A stretch of 43,445 nucleotides of DNA from Wolfiporia cocos (taxonomy: Eukaryota; Basidiomycota; Agaricomycetes; Polyporales; Phaeolaceae): contig JACCLO010000074.1 in NCBI GenBank assembly GCA_029448655.1, forward strand, positions 1-43,445, read 5' to 3'. The position numbers and the translations under genes were made by a program. This document shows positions 10,134-19,688 of the stretch, one piece after another (positions within the stretch are counted from its first letter, which is position 1; each line of letters opens with the position of its first letter). Under the pieces are notes generated by a model. The model was not told where the DNA came from. It did not search any database and saw only the letters and a program-made list of their open reading frames with translations.

Positions 10134-12054
10134 ACCTACCCCCCTGCGCCTCCTTAACTGGTGGCGCCTGGGTTTTTCCTCCAACAGGTGTCTGAGATAG
10201 CGCAGGGGCCGCTACTCTCCTGCAAAGGGGATGTATGCTCCGTGGTTGCGGATTGGGATACATCGGCGGCGGGCTTAGCGGCCTGCTGCCACCCAGTGGG
10301 GCGCTGCTTGCCTAATCAGCAGCATGCGTCCTGCGAACCCGGACTCCAGGGTTAAGGAGAGGCGCCGGCTTCCTGACAAGGTTGCTGGTGCCAGCGGTTG
10401 AGACCCGCCTATTGGGAAAAGGGGACCGTCTGCCTGTGTGCGCGCAGCCCCCTGTCTTGGCAATCCCTGTTCAGGGACCCAACACTACCAGTAGGATCCC
10501 CATAGGGATATGCGCTTCGGCGTATTCCCTTAGTTGGGTGTGGGAATCTTCCAAAGCCGCCCCCCAGGCGTAAGGGGCCCGCTTGGGATCTCCTTCGGGG
10601 AATCCAAGTGGTGAGGTGGTGCGGCTCGCAAGGCCAAACCAGCCGAGGTCACTCGCGGTAGCCAATAGCGTAAGTCCTACGGGCAGCTCGGTGTGCGAGC
10701 CTGGGTTAAACCGAGTTGGGGCCCCACCGGAAGCATGCGGCGTTGCCCACCATCCTTGATGTGTGGAGCGCTCGTGAATGCGCGATCTTAGATCGACGGA
10801 TGGTTTTTTAGCCCTGATGTGACACCCAGGTGGCTATAGATGGCAAGCCTTACCACTAAAGCGCGGACCGGTCGCGGTGTAATACTGCGACCACTTTCCA
10901 GCTCATCTCCACGAGGAAATGGGCTGTGTATCCTATTCCCAACCATGTGACCCAGCTTATCAAGCGCTGGCAGTCACCGACTCTCTTTCTAGAAGGAAGT
11001 CGCGCGCTTCGATGAAGACACCTGTCGGCTAAATTCCGCGCGGCGTCCTGACAAGGGCGCCCCTAACCATGCCCCCGTTCTTCTTGTGTTAGACATGACC
11101 ACTCAGCGTTGATCGCTGATGATGAGCTCTCTTTCAGGTACCCTGGTATCCCAGTCAATAAGTAGATAAATATGTAGTTTTAGTGGCGGCTCCTAGTAGC
11201 TTACTTACTTTGTAAAGTAGCTTAGAAACCGTCCAATAGCATTTGTATTCGCCTCTGGAAATCCTGCGTCACCTGCTGGTTCCCAGGTTATCTAGCCTGG
11301 TTAAGGTCGCTTATGTACATATAAAGCAACCTTTTACGTCTTAGGTACAATAAGTCAATCGAAAAACGATACTAGTACCTTACTCGACGTAGGATCGCGT
11401 ACGCTTGGCAAACATATGCTTATAACTATTATTACTATGGGAATGCCTAAGTACCAAGTCGATTAAGATTCTTAATCTATCGGCGCCCGTTTGACTTCGG
11501 TCTTCGCTCCTGAAAAGGGGATTCGGGTTATTGAGCATCTGTCATTTGGTCACATGTCACAAAGAACCTTAGAACGGGGGCACCCCTTTTGGTAATGGAA
11601 TTCCTGACAAGGAAATTACCATCCGATTGGGAAGAGACGTCTGACAAGCGTCTATAAATAATTGGGTACAGCGCTGTTTCCACCAGCCACCCATGTACAA
11701 ACAGATCGCAACAAGATTACTTCATTGAATCTTGCAATCTGGGTTAGAGGAAAGGAAAACAAGGGACACACGCTATTAATACGCGTTCCCTTGAAGTGTA
11801 GCGGAGGCCGCAAGGCTTCTAGAATCACACTTCATTCGGCATTCTCGCACAATCGCCGAATCTACACCGGTTTCCAACCGGTCCCCCCCTGTATTGAAGT
11901 CGACAATTTCGCACGCCAATCGCAAAATTCGTCACGAGGCTAGCTACCTCACTTTTGATTTCACTTCGATTCAACTTTTCTCTGTGGGGAGAATAACCGA
12001 ATTCGAAAAATACACCTTAGCAACTCAATGCGATCGTCCGCAAAAGGTCTCGAA

Positions 12055-12097
12055 GAAGCACTCGAAAACTTCCAGAGATAACAAGGGAGTCCCCCTT
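12055..12097 (+). ncRNA. Double-hairpin unit A (43 nt)
   Basis: Hairpin 1 is GAAG-CACTCGAAAA-CTTC, the 10-nt linker is CAGAGATAAC, and hairpin 2 is AAGGG-AGTCC-CCCTT. Loops and linker match units B and C while the stems differ, all by Watson-Crick pairs. Confidence 0.8.
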
Positions 12098-13368
12098 ATT
12101 AATTCAATCAAGCCGATTTGGCAATCGGTTATCATTTAATTGCTTGGTTTACGGAAACCTACGCCGTCGAGACGCGTAATAAATAAATCCGGATCTGTAT
12201 CCTTACGTCAAGAAAGGATTACATCTCGTCACTACATCGAATATGGGCCTGGAAAACCCTTCGATTCCGACAAACTAGGGCTTGGAAACCTTAGTATAAA
12301 AATCTGGTCGCATATGCGAGCGACTACACTGGATACAGCCGTATATGGATATACGTCAAGAATACCTTCGGCCCACATCCACCCACCCTTATCTGGGTAT
12401 AGAGGCGGTTTAACCTCTTTAAAAACCAAAACCATCTGGATAGGTTTGATCGGGAGATCAAACGTGAAAGAGGGGGTGGAAACCCTAATTTCGCACCTAG
12501 GACCTTAACAAGTCCACTATCCCACGCTTACAAATGAACCTTACGGTCATTAAAGCAACAAACGACATGCACTAAGAGGCCCGATTACCCTCATTCATGC
12601 TCGTACTGTCCTATTCGTATATGGACGACAACCCTGTAATAGGAATATAGTAGCTATCTATCCAATAGCGAAATATACCCTTCCCCAACGATCATCCCAG
12701 TTCCCACGCTTACAATGTCATACTCAATCGAAGAACGACTTTAACGACATACAAGCACATTGGAAACTACCGTCATCGCCACCATGGGACTTCAGCCCTT
12801 ACGGGATACACCTATACGAGACAACTCCTGACAAGGATGTATGTTCTCACGGTTACCCAATAAGGCCTCACTACGGCAACGACACTACAGTATCAGGGAA
12901 TACAATCATAAGCATTGACCATAATGCACAATGATTAGTACTTATACTATGGGGTTTTACACGAGAAGCCTACTCGTTAATAAATAAGTGCATACAACAA
13001 CGAAGGCACAGCTTCATTCCGGAACTTACGACTCCGAAGAGATCGCTACGTAGAAGCAATCTAACTAGGGGACACAACCCCTGTAACAAATGGGCATTGA
13101 CAAATGTCACACGCTTAGTACTTGCGATACTAGGGAGGCGACGCCTCATAAACGTTCATAAGGCGACGCCCTTTAATAACCGTTCAAACCGCATAAGTCG
13201 TACAAAGTAGGATTACCCCTGTACAAGCACAAAGCCTAAGACACCCGCCACGCGAACGAAGGAACTTGCAATCCCATTCACCGCTAGGCAATAGACGTCG
13301 AAAAAGCACCGCTATGTCACACTCAATGGGTACTACGCATAAGCAACATATCCGCCCAAGGGCTCGAA

Positions 13369-13411
13369 GAGACACTAGAAAATCTCCAGAGCTAACAGTG
13401 AAGCCCTCACT
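13369..13411 (+). ncRNA. Double-hairpin unit B (43 nt)
   Basis: Hairpin 1 is GAGA-CACTAGAAAA-TCTC, the linker is CAGAGCTAAC, and hairpin 2 is AGTGA-AGCCC-TCACT. Its length and spacing equal those of units A and C. Confidence 0.8.
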
Positions 13412-13601
13412 CTAAGGAATATCGCACAATGCTATCCGAAATACGTACAACGACACAATGCACCCTCTAATACGCTTGGCAAGCTATTGGAGATACAGAT
13501 TACAAGTAGATTCAAAGGCACTATATGATGACCATTTCCATATCGCCTTCTACTACGAGTAACGTCATAAGCAAAAGCAATAATCCGACCAAGGTCGCGA
13601 A

Positions 13602-13644
13602 AAGGCACTAGAACACCTTCAGCGATAACAGGAGAGTCCCTCCT
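13602..13644 (+). ncRNA. Double-hairpin unit C (43 nt)
   Basis: Hairpin 1 is AAGG-CACTAGAACA-CCTT, the linker is CAGCGATAAC, and hairpin 2 is AGGAG-AGTCC-CTCCT. It is preceded, as in A and B, by a related TCCG..CAA(A)GG segment. Confidence 0.8.
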
Positions 13645-13703
13645 CTTAGGATCCGCATGCACAATGACAGCACACTCTAGTAACACGACTACATCTCCCT
13701 AAC

Positions 13704-13915
13704 AACGGCATTTGACCTTTCGGTCATCACGCGTTGATAATCGCTAGTAACGGCATTTAGCACTTCGCTATCACGCGTTACAAATCACTATAAGGAATAA
13801 AATCGCCTTCCACGCTCAGGTTCCACCACAAGTCCTGAAACTCCCATTTATCCCTGTTCAATTGACAAATTGAAGCAGCACCATAACGGCATTTGACACT
13901 TCGTCATCACGCGTT
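13704..13915 (+). ncRNA. Three AACGGCATT..ACGCGTT hairpins
   Basis: Units at 13704-13735, 13749-13779 and 13885-13915 share outer AACGGCATT and TCACGCGTT. The inner stems are TGACC/GGTCA, TAGC/GCTA and TGAC/GTCA. Two neighbouring base pairs swap as pairs between the second unit and the others. A TGACAA-loop hairpin (13857-13874) lies between the second and third. Confidence 0.75.
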
Positions 13916-13972
13916 ATACCGCTCTTGGGACGTACACAATGAGGAATAGTTTCATCAGGGACGATGAAACCT

Positions 13973-13985
13973 AAAGCGGGGGTAA
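13973..13985 (+). promoter_or_regulatory. Polypurine tract of the 9027 element
   Basis: AAAGCGGGGGTAA precedes the 3' LTR directly. It differs at two positions from the tract of the minus gypsy. Confidence 0.85.
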
Positions 13986-15079
13986 TGTCACAGATTTATC
14001 TGGGGCTTACAGCATTTTTCCTACGATTATAGCAATTTACCTGGGATTTATACGTCTAACTACAAGTTATCTACGGGTTAACTCCCATTGCCACCACGAC
14101 AAGCTCTTAACTGGGCTTATCACCACATGACCAGCATACATAACGCTACGGCACCTTCCGGTCCAATAGCATAGTTACAGCTACGTCATAAAGGTCTCGC
14201 CCGTCAGAGCAAGACCAGCCACGTCATAGATCGTAGATCATAATGATAGGCCGAGCGCGGCACGCTCGCATAATAATGTCCACATGTACAAACAGTGCCT
14301 CGCGGCCTTGTACTATTGGGTCGGCCTTCCCGGCTTCCCACCGCCATAAGATCCTTGATCACAATGGCACCTCAGGCGCGCCACGCCTTCGCATAATAAT
14401 GGCAACACGGCCAAATAGCACTATATTAGCATCAAGGCAATATCGCTATAGGCTCGGCCTTCTCGGCCATCTCACGGACTCGGCGTTCTCCAAGTCCCGG
14501 GCTTCTGCCATCACGGCGCTGCCCAAACACCGGTCCTCGCCTCACGGCTAAGACCAATACATGCCCCGGTAACCATCCGGACCGGGCTGTAACACATGCC
14601 ACGGTACTACCCGTCCAATGGCATAACGACCTCGGCGTCTCGCCTTGGTCATCCAACGAAGCACGGCCAATCGCCATTATGCCGCAAGGTATCCGGCAAC
14701 CGGCTTCACCTATACCCGGGCTGCGCCCGCGTTAGTATCACAGATAAGACATAATCCCTCTATTACGATTGGGTCGGCCATTAGGGCCTTCCACGGCCAT
14801 TCTAGATAGAGTAACTAAACATCAGATAAGATAAAGCTTCGCCACTTGGCAAAGCCACATAACCCGGTAAGGCAACCGCTAGCTAGTAGCACGTGCCCTC
14901 CCGACACAATGTATATAAGTAGGAGCCAAGCGCTCTTTAACTTCAGTTCTATTCTTCTCGGCGTACGCCGTAGAAGAACCTCCTACCTCCTACTGCGTCT
15001 GATAACCTCTTCCTCACCTAAGTCGCCTAGTTCATCGCAGGATACTGGCTTGGTGAGTCCCACAGAGCCATCTGTGTCA
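13986..15079 (+). repeat. 3' LTR of the non-coding element
   Basis: It has the same length as, and appears identical to, the LTR at 9027-10120. It is followed by TSD CGGGT (15080-15084) and then by gypsy RNase H sequence on the minus strand. Confidence 0.93.
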
Positions 15080-15084
15080 CGGGT

Positions 15085-16066
15085 GACCTTCGAGATAATG
15101 TTGCCATTCTTCTAATGCTCGAATTATGGCTAGCATCTCTTTGTCATAAATTTTGTAGTTCCGTTCCGGGGCAGTCATGCCTGTGGAATAGAAGGCGCAA
15201 GGATTCCATTTCCAACTATCTGGTGACCATTGCGTTAGGACTGCTCCAGTCGCAAAGTCTGATGTGTTGGCTTCTATACGGAATTTCTGAATTTTGTCCG
15301 GAATATGTAAGATGGGGGCAGTTGTAAAGGCCGCCTTGAGCTTTTGGAAAGCTTCTTCCTGTGCTTCATCCCAATGCCATTTCTCCGACTTCTTCATGAG
15401 TGTTGTCAGGGGTTTCACAATTTTCAAGAAGTCCTGAATAAACCGCCGATAGAAGTTCGCAAAGCCTAAAAAGGCTTGAACTTCCTTCACCTTGGTTGGG
15501 GTCAGCCAATCTAATACTCCTGATAGTTTCGAGGGGTCCATTTCGACTCTGCCCTTAGAAATTATCATACCCAAATAGTCGATGCTACTTTTTTCAAAGA
15601 AGCATTTCTCGGGTTTGGCATATAGATCATTGTCCCGCAGCCTTTTCAGGACTGCCTTGGTGATTTTGCGGTGTTCCGCTAAGTCGTTGCCAAAGATCAG
15701 TATGTCGTCCAGATAGACTATGACTTTTCCGGTGGCAATGAAATCCTTTAGGACGTCGTTCATCATTGCTTGGAAAGTCCCTGGCACGTTCTTGAAACCG
15801 AAATACATAACCATGGCTTCGTACAACCCCTGTTTAGTAATGAATGCTGTTTTCCATTCATCACCTTCCTTGATACGGACGTTGTTGTAACCCCATCTCA
15901 GGTCGATCTTAGTAAAGATCGATGCACCTGAGAGTTGGTTGATAAGGTCCGATATCTGGGGTATAGGGTACTTGTTATCCACAGTTATTTCGTTCAGCTT
16001 CCTGTAATTGATTACCATGCACAAGGTTCCATCTTTCTTGGCAACGAAAAATACTGGGCTGGCCAT
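15085..16066 (-). pseudogene. Gypsy pol: reverse transcriptase and start of RNase H
   Basis: RT blocks run in order: MASPVFFVAKKDG, NYRKLNE, DLRWGYN, FGFKNVPGTFQ, the catalytic YLDDILIF, and LGFANFYRRFI. RNase H then begins, with EANTSDFATGAVL where EAD/TDAS is expected, so the first catalytic Asp has become Asn. The fragment ends at LEGH, at the CGGGT target site of the 9027 element. The frame is joined to the protease ORF by a single TGA (KGYI-stop-DSSSPMASP), where relatives have Arg, consistent with a CGA to TGA change. Confidence 0.9.
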
Positions 16067-16081
16067 AGGGGAGCTTGAATC

Positions 16082-17020
16082 TCAGATGTAGCCTTTTCGC
16101 TTTTCTTCAGCGATCCAGTCACGGAGGGAATTTTCTTCCTTTGGCAAGAGGGAATATGGTTTGGCCAGTGTTGGCAATGGAGTGCCTTCGATTAAATTGA
16201 TGGCATGATCATATGGCTTACGTGTTGGCATCCTTTCGGATGCTTTTTGCGAAAATACCATTGGGCCGAATTCCCAATATTCCTTAGGCACAAGCTGCTT
16301 CCATTTTTCGGTTGCAGCTTCTGGTCTGTTCTGGTGGATTTCTCCTACCATTCCCATGAGGAGTCCCAATTCCTCATTGGACAGGGTACCGATCCACTTG
16401 ATAAATGGATCATCAGGGTTTCCATCTCCAATCGTGTCTAGCGCAGAATCCCAAATGTTGCTGATGTTATTATTGTCCTCTTCGTCATCGGGTGCAACTT
16501 CTTCCGAATCAGGGGACGATTCTGAGGCTTCTGGGCATGCAGACCCACATCGATATACCAGACTGCCAGAGTTCCAGTCCATAGTGGGGTTATGTTTAAT
16601 TAACCAGTCATATCCTAGGATAAGGTCGTGGTTGTGGATTTTCATGATGGTAAGGAATACCTTTTCCTTGTGCTCGCCATGTTGCATGAATCCTTTAACT
16701 GACTTATTGATGAGACCATTTTTGTTGTATGATCCATCTGCATTATGAATCCAAAAAGGGTCTTTCTTATCGTGGGTGACTAGACGATGTTTGTCAACAA
16801 AGTCTGAGTTGATGACTGATAACGTTGCTCCACTATCGATTAAAGCCAAGCCTTGCACTTTCTGACCATAGACCCACAAGTCAACCCAGATCTGGAAAGA
16901 TCGGGACTTATCACATGCATGATTCTTGTAATAGTGATATAAATTTTCACAATTTTTTACAAGCAGGTCAGCAGTACAGGCAACTATACTAGTACACAGC
17001 ACACATAGGCAAGGATTCAC
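16082..17020 (-). pseudogene. Gypsy aspartic protease and pol linker
   Basis: It contains the protease motif ALIDSGATLSVIN with the catalytic DSG, the flap region, and LILGYDWLIKHNPTMDW, typical of the gypsy protease C-terminal part. An acidic Ser/Asp/Glu-rich linker (PDSEEVAPDDEEDNNN) and the pre-RT segment ending EEKRKGYI follow, then the TGA before RT. It overlaps the end of the gag frame by a few bases, so it was probably made by frameshifting or re-initiation. Confidence 0.85.
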
Positions 17021-17408
17021 ATGTGCTGAAGGCGAAAATTCGACTCGCTAGCTGGATGGTCAGGAGTTTTCTGGGCAACTGAATGCCATGGGATAATGGT
17101 AGTGCCCCAATTCGGTGGCTGACCAATTGGGGCTGTTGATGGAGCCGGTGTACTGGCCAGTGGTTCCTCTACCTCCGTGATGCGCACGGATGAATGGGCG
17201 GTGGAGTTGCCCATGGAGTTGTCACTGTCATCTGGGATCCACATCTCTGTTGTGGTGACCTGGACCATGTGACCTTTGCCATGAGGTGTGGGGGGGTTGC
17301 CGCTAGTAGATTTCTGAGCCCCCTTATTGTCCACCTTGGATGCTGGCACCCTCCAATTGCATCACCCCTCCATGTTTGTGCAGTCCTTCCGGCCGCAGCT
17401 CTTGCATG
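17017..17408 (-). pseudogene. C-terminal remnant of gypsy gag
   Basis: Upstream of the open frame 17349-17017 the minus strand reads CKSCGRKDCTNMEG, then stop, then CNWRVPASK. This fits a damaged zinc-knuckle region followed by a Ser/Thr/Pro-rich tail. Everything N-terminal of it is missing, cut by the TRIM-like element at 17409. Confidence 0.6.
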
Positions 17409-18328
17409 TGTCACAGATAATGCGAAAGCATAATATCATAGACGTTACGGAGCAATAACTAGGGTACATTACCCGTACGTGGCGCCGGCATACATGGCCT
17501 ACACCATAGAGTGTCTAATAGGCGCCGAGCGTGGGAATATGAACTGCAGATATAGCTGGACCCTCGATAGCAGCATGAGCTGTTATCGTAGCCCTTTTGG
17601 GGGAGTGGCTATTATGCCACTCATAAGCACGTTGCATTGGGTCCGCAGCGCGTCTTGTGATATAATAACAGCTCACCCGGTCGCCGGTTCGAACCTGGGT
17701 GGTGGCAAATATTTCCACTGCCTGGGGCGCTTCCGAACCACTGGCGGCTGAGGGAAAAGTACCCACCACGTGACCCCCTGTATCATGGGGCCCCTCTATA
17801 ACCGTAAGGTATCAGGGGATAAGATTGGTCAAAGCTTGCGTGGTAAAAACTACTATTAAATAGCCTTAACCCGCACCCAAAATCCAGGGTGTAAGTCGGG
17901 CCTTCAAGAGGTTGGCACACACGTCATAAGCCAAATGGTATAAGGGATTGGGGGTACCCTTCACCAGGCACAATGACAAAGCATAGTAGAAGTGATACTT
18001 AGTACCGGGGGCGGCTTGATGCAGCCTAAGTTATCTCCTTAACCAGAGACGGTTAATCCTTGAAGTGGGGGTAATGTCACAGATAATGCGAAAGCATAAT
18101 ATCATAGACGTTACGGAGCAATAACTAGGGTACATTACCCGTACGTGGCGCCGGCATACATGGCCTACACCATAGAGTGTCTAATAGGCGCCGAGCGTGG
18201 GAATATGAACTGCAGATATAGCTGGACCCTCGATAGCAGCATGAGCTGTTATCGTAGCCCTTTTGGGGGAGTGGCTATTATGCCACTCATAAGCACGTTG
18301 CATTGGGTCCGCAGCGCGTCTTGTGATA
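17409..18328 (+). mobile_element. TRIM-like LTR element, 0.92 kb
   Basis: Two 254-bp direct LTRs (17409-17662 and 18075-18328), which look identical, flank a 412-bp interior with no ORF. The PBS-like site at 17665-17675 (ATAACAGCTCA) is the exact complement of 17576-17586 in the LTR, which lies about 26 nt after a GATATAG box. The polypurine tract GAAGTGGGGGTAA is at 18062-18074. No TSD was found: GCATG on the left and AGTTA on the right. The right LTR ends GATA where other copies continue GATAT, so its last bases were probably lost in a deletion that also removed the gypsy gag and 5' LTR. A solo relative is at 2927-3157. Confidence 0.85.
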
Positions 18329-18709
18329 AGTTATCCGTGTCATACTCGACCACTGAGACTTATGACATGCATGGTGACCTGCATCTTATAGGCAGGACAT
18401 AGCCTGCTCCTCCTCATCAGGAGTATAGGGTTATATTAGGGGGGTATTCCCCATTGCATGATACACACGGTATTCCATGTCATCCCTAGTGACATAGCCT
18501 GGTATTGGGATATTACTAAGGGGTGTGACTTCGGAGAACTAGTCCGCTGAGTAACTAGTTTGGACATGCATGTTATGTATGTGTTGTTTGTGTACATGGA
18601 CGTGTCTATGGGCGGTTACAAGTGTAAGTGTAAATAAGCTCGTAGAAATGCCAGAAAAATAGGTAAAAATATAGAAAAATTCGTAGAATGTCCCAGATCT
18701 GTGACATAG
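18329..18709 (-). repeat. Truncated LTR (U3 part)
   Basis: On the minus strand it begins TGTCACAGATCTGGGACAT and has the blocks TATTTTTACCTATTT and TCTGG(C/T)ATTTCTAC, as in the solo LTR at 35053. No TATA, R region or LTR end is present, so it is cut at the TRIM boundary. Confidence 0.6.
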
Positions 18710-18811
18710 ATCAGGAATTTGATAAACCTTATGTTTAGATATTGCCTTGTGGTAGCTTTGTTTTGTTGGGAGTATTAGAACAGTTTCTTGGGCTTCTGAG
18801 ATGTTGTGATA
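18710..18811 (-). pseudogene. Short coding-like scrap between LTRs
   Basis: Minus strand reads YHNISEAQETVLILPTKQSY and on, about 34 residues, then runs into LTR sequence on both sides. I do not recognise it. It may belong with the coding-like DNA at 19431-19688. Confidence 0.35.
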
Positions 18812-19430
18812 TGACACGGTAACCACCATGCTACCTGCCTAAGCGGGGGAACCCCTATATATCCTATATATCCGCCCTACAGGGCCCCCATCCTCGTAAG
18901 GGGAGAACAGGAGGCTGCATCTATTGAGATGCCTCACCGAATGCCTGAGGTCACAACCCATGAGTGTACCACAATGCCCCCAGACTAGCGAGCAGAGAGT
19001 GAAGCAAGAATAATATTGAAAGAGGCCCCCACCCTCAAGGAGAGAGCAGCGGGCTTGTTGCTAATGCAGTTCGCTGTTACACTCAAGCCAGGCAGCAGAG
19101 GGTTTTGAGAGGTTGCCAGGGGACACACCCCCTAGGCTGAGATACTAAGTCTGAGGAGTACCTCAGACGTCACCAAGTATATATACATGCAGCAACTCCC
19201 TAACTACCTAACTGCCTTGCCCTAAAGGTGTGGTCTGTGTGCAGTCAAGTCATGTGCTACAATACAAGGTGACGTTGTTACCTAGTGATGACGAAAGACC
19301 GTGATGTAGCTAGATAAGATAAAGCATTTATCTACCTATGCACGTGCTGTCCTACGAGCGGCTAAAAACCAGCATTTTGGCATAAAAACATGGAAAAATG
19401 GGGAAAATGACGCCACAATTTCTTGTGACA
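18812..19430 (-). repeat. LTR related to the one at 656-1258
   Basis: It has TGACACGG at the left and CTTGTGACA at the right (plus strand). It shares with 656-1258 the blocks CCATGCTACC, GGGGAGAACAGGA, CCCATGAGTGTACC, ATGCCCCCAGACTAGC, CAGCAGAGGGTT and CCAGGGGACA. No TSD was seen, so the borders are approximate. Confidence 0.7.
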
Positions 19431-19688
19431 CATTAATGTGGGGTGGTTATAGGATTTGGGTAGAACTGGTTTGTCTTTGGATTGAACTGTATGAGGTGTG
19501 AACTGATTTGAAGTGATTACAACTGGTTCTAATTCCTGACAGAGATGACTTACCAGTGCTGGAGCAGTGCTGGAGGTACTTGCCAATCAAGGAAGGATCT
19601 GATCTCTGTAGATAAGTGCTGATAATATCAACAGCAGAGTAGCATTCAATCGCCACTCTGAAGGTATCTTATCAATGTCAGTCAAACT
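19431..19688 (-). pseudogene. Coding-like host remnant, unrecognised
   Basis: Two minus-strand frames are open here (LEPVVITSNQFTPHTVQ and QRSDPSLIGKYLQHCSS). Neither resembles a family I know. It is bounded by an LTR and by the MITE at 19689 and is probably a piece of a broken gene. Confidence 0.3.

Larger units (their letters stand above)
10121..13985 (+). ncRNA. Structured non-coding interior of the 9027 element
   Basis: This is 3.87 kb without a credible coding frame. Near the 5' end, CCCCTGCGC (10141-10149) and GCGCAGGGG (10200-10208) can close an outer stem around an inner GGCGCCTG/CAGGTGTC helix. Two strong hairpins with cTTCGg loops follow at about 10503-10529 and 10581-10609. Further in come seven TGACAA-loop hairpins, three 43-nt double-hairpin units and three AACGGCATT..ACGCGTT hairpins, with an 8-bp hairpin (13949-13970) directly before the polypurine tract. 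Stems differ in sequence but stay paired, which is evidence for RNA-level selection. Roles such as packaging, dimerisation, translation control or a ribozyme cannot be told from sequence. I recognise no rRNA, tRNA or known ribozyme. Confidence 0.7.
9027..15079 (+). mobile_element. Non-coding (LARD-like) LTR retrotransposon, TSD CGGGT
   Basis: Two 1094-bp LTRs (9027-10120 and 13986-15079), identical as far as I can compare by eye, flank a 3865-bp interior. CGGGT is duplicated at 9022-9026 and 15080-15084. It has TGTCACAG...CTGTGTCA ends, an 11-nt self-complementary priming site at 10123-10133 and a polypurine tract at 13973-13985. The interior has no ORF over about 120 codons and none with a recognisable domain, so it must move with proteins supplied in trans. 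Instead it carries many repeated hairpins with compensatory changes. It inserted in antisense orientation into the RNase H region of the minus gypsy. The near-identity of the LTRs implies a recent insertion. Confidence 0.93.
4212..17408 (-). mobile_element. Ty3/gypsy chromodomain element, 5'-truncated and nested
   Basis: Minus-strand order: gag zinc-knuckle remnant (about 17350-17408), protease (17020-16082), RT and start of RNase H (16066-15085), rest of RNase H (9021-8944), integrase with chromodomain (8047-6368), dUTPase (6367-5636), polypurine tract (5600-5612) and 3' LTR (5599-4212). It is interrupted by a 6.05-kb non-coding LTR element (TSD CGGGT), a solo LTR in RNase H (TSD CATCT) and a solo LTR in the 3' LTR (TSD CATGC). 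Most of gag and the 5' LTR are missing. In-frame TGA codons and an altered RNase H catalytic Asp show that it is dead. The chromodomain and the self-priming-type LTRs nearby suggest a Tf1/sushi-like relative. Confidence 0.88.

Noticed and set aside
11662..12508. Three plus-strand frames of 81-122 codons in the 9027 interior
   Set aside because: They overlap each other, have no domains, and run through the repeated hairpin units.
10140..13980. Ribosomal RNA, group I/II intron or hammerhead ribozyme
   Set aside because: The strong hairpins and TTCG loops suggested structured RNA, but I could not match conserved rRNA helices, intron cores or a hammerhead core. CTGATGA near 13955 (minus strand) lacks stem II and the partner GAAA arrangement.
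9027..15079. Identical 1.09-kb direct repeats as an assembly duplication
   Set aside because: The repeats have TG..CA ends, a PBS and polypurine tract at the right inner borders and a perfect CGGGT TSD outside, so they are LTRs.
17680..17710. tRNA-like B box (GGTTCGAACC) after the TRIM 5' LTR, read as a tRNA gene or tRNA-type PBS
   Set aside because: There is no A box or cloverleaf, and the site next to the LTR matches the element's own transcript start over 11 nt, not a tRNA CCA end.
18812..19430. A TSD for this LTR
   Set aside because: TGATA on the left and CATTA on the right do not match; the borders rest on similarity to 656-1258 only.
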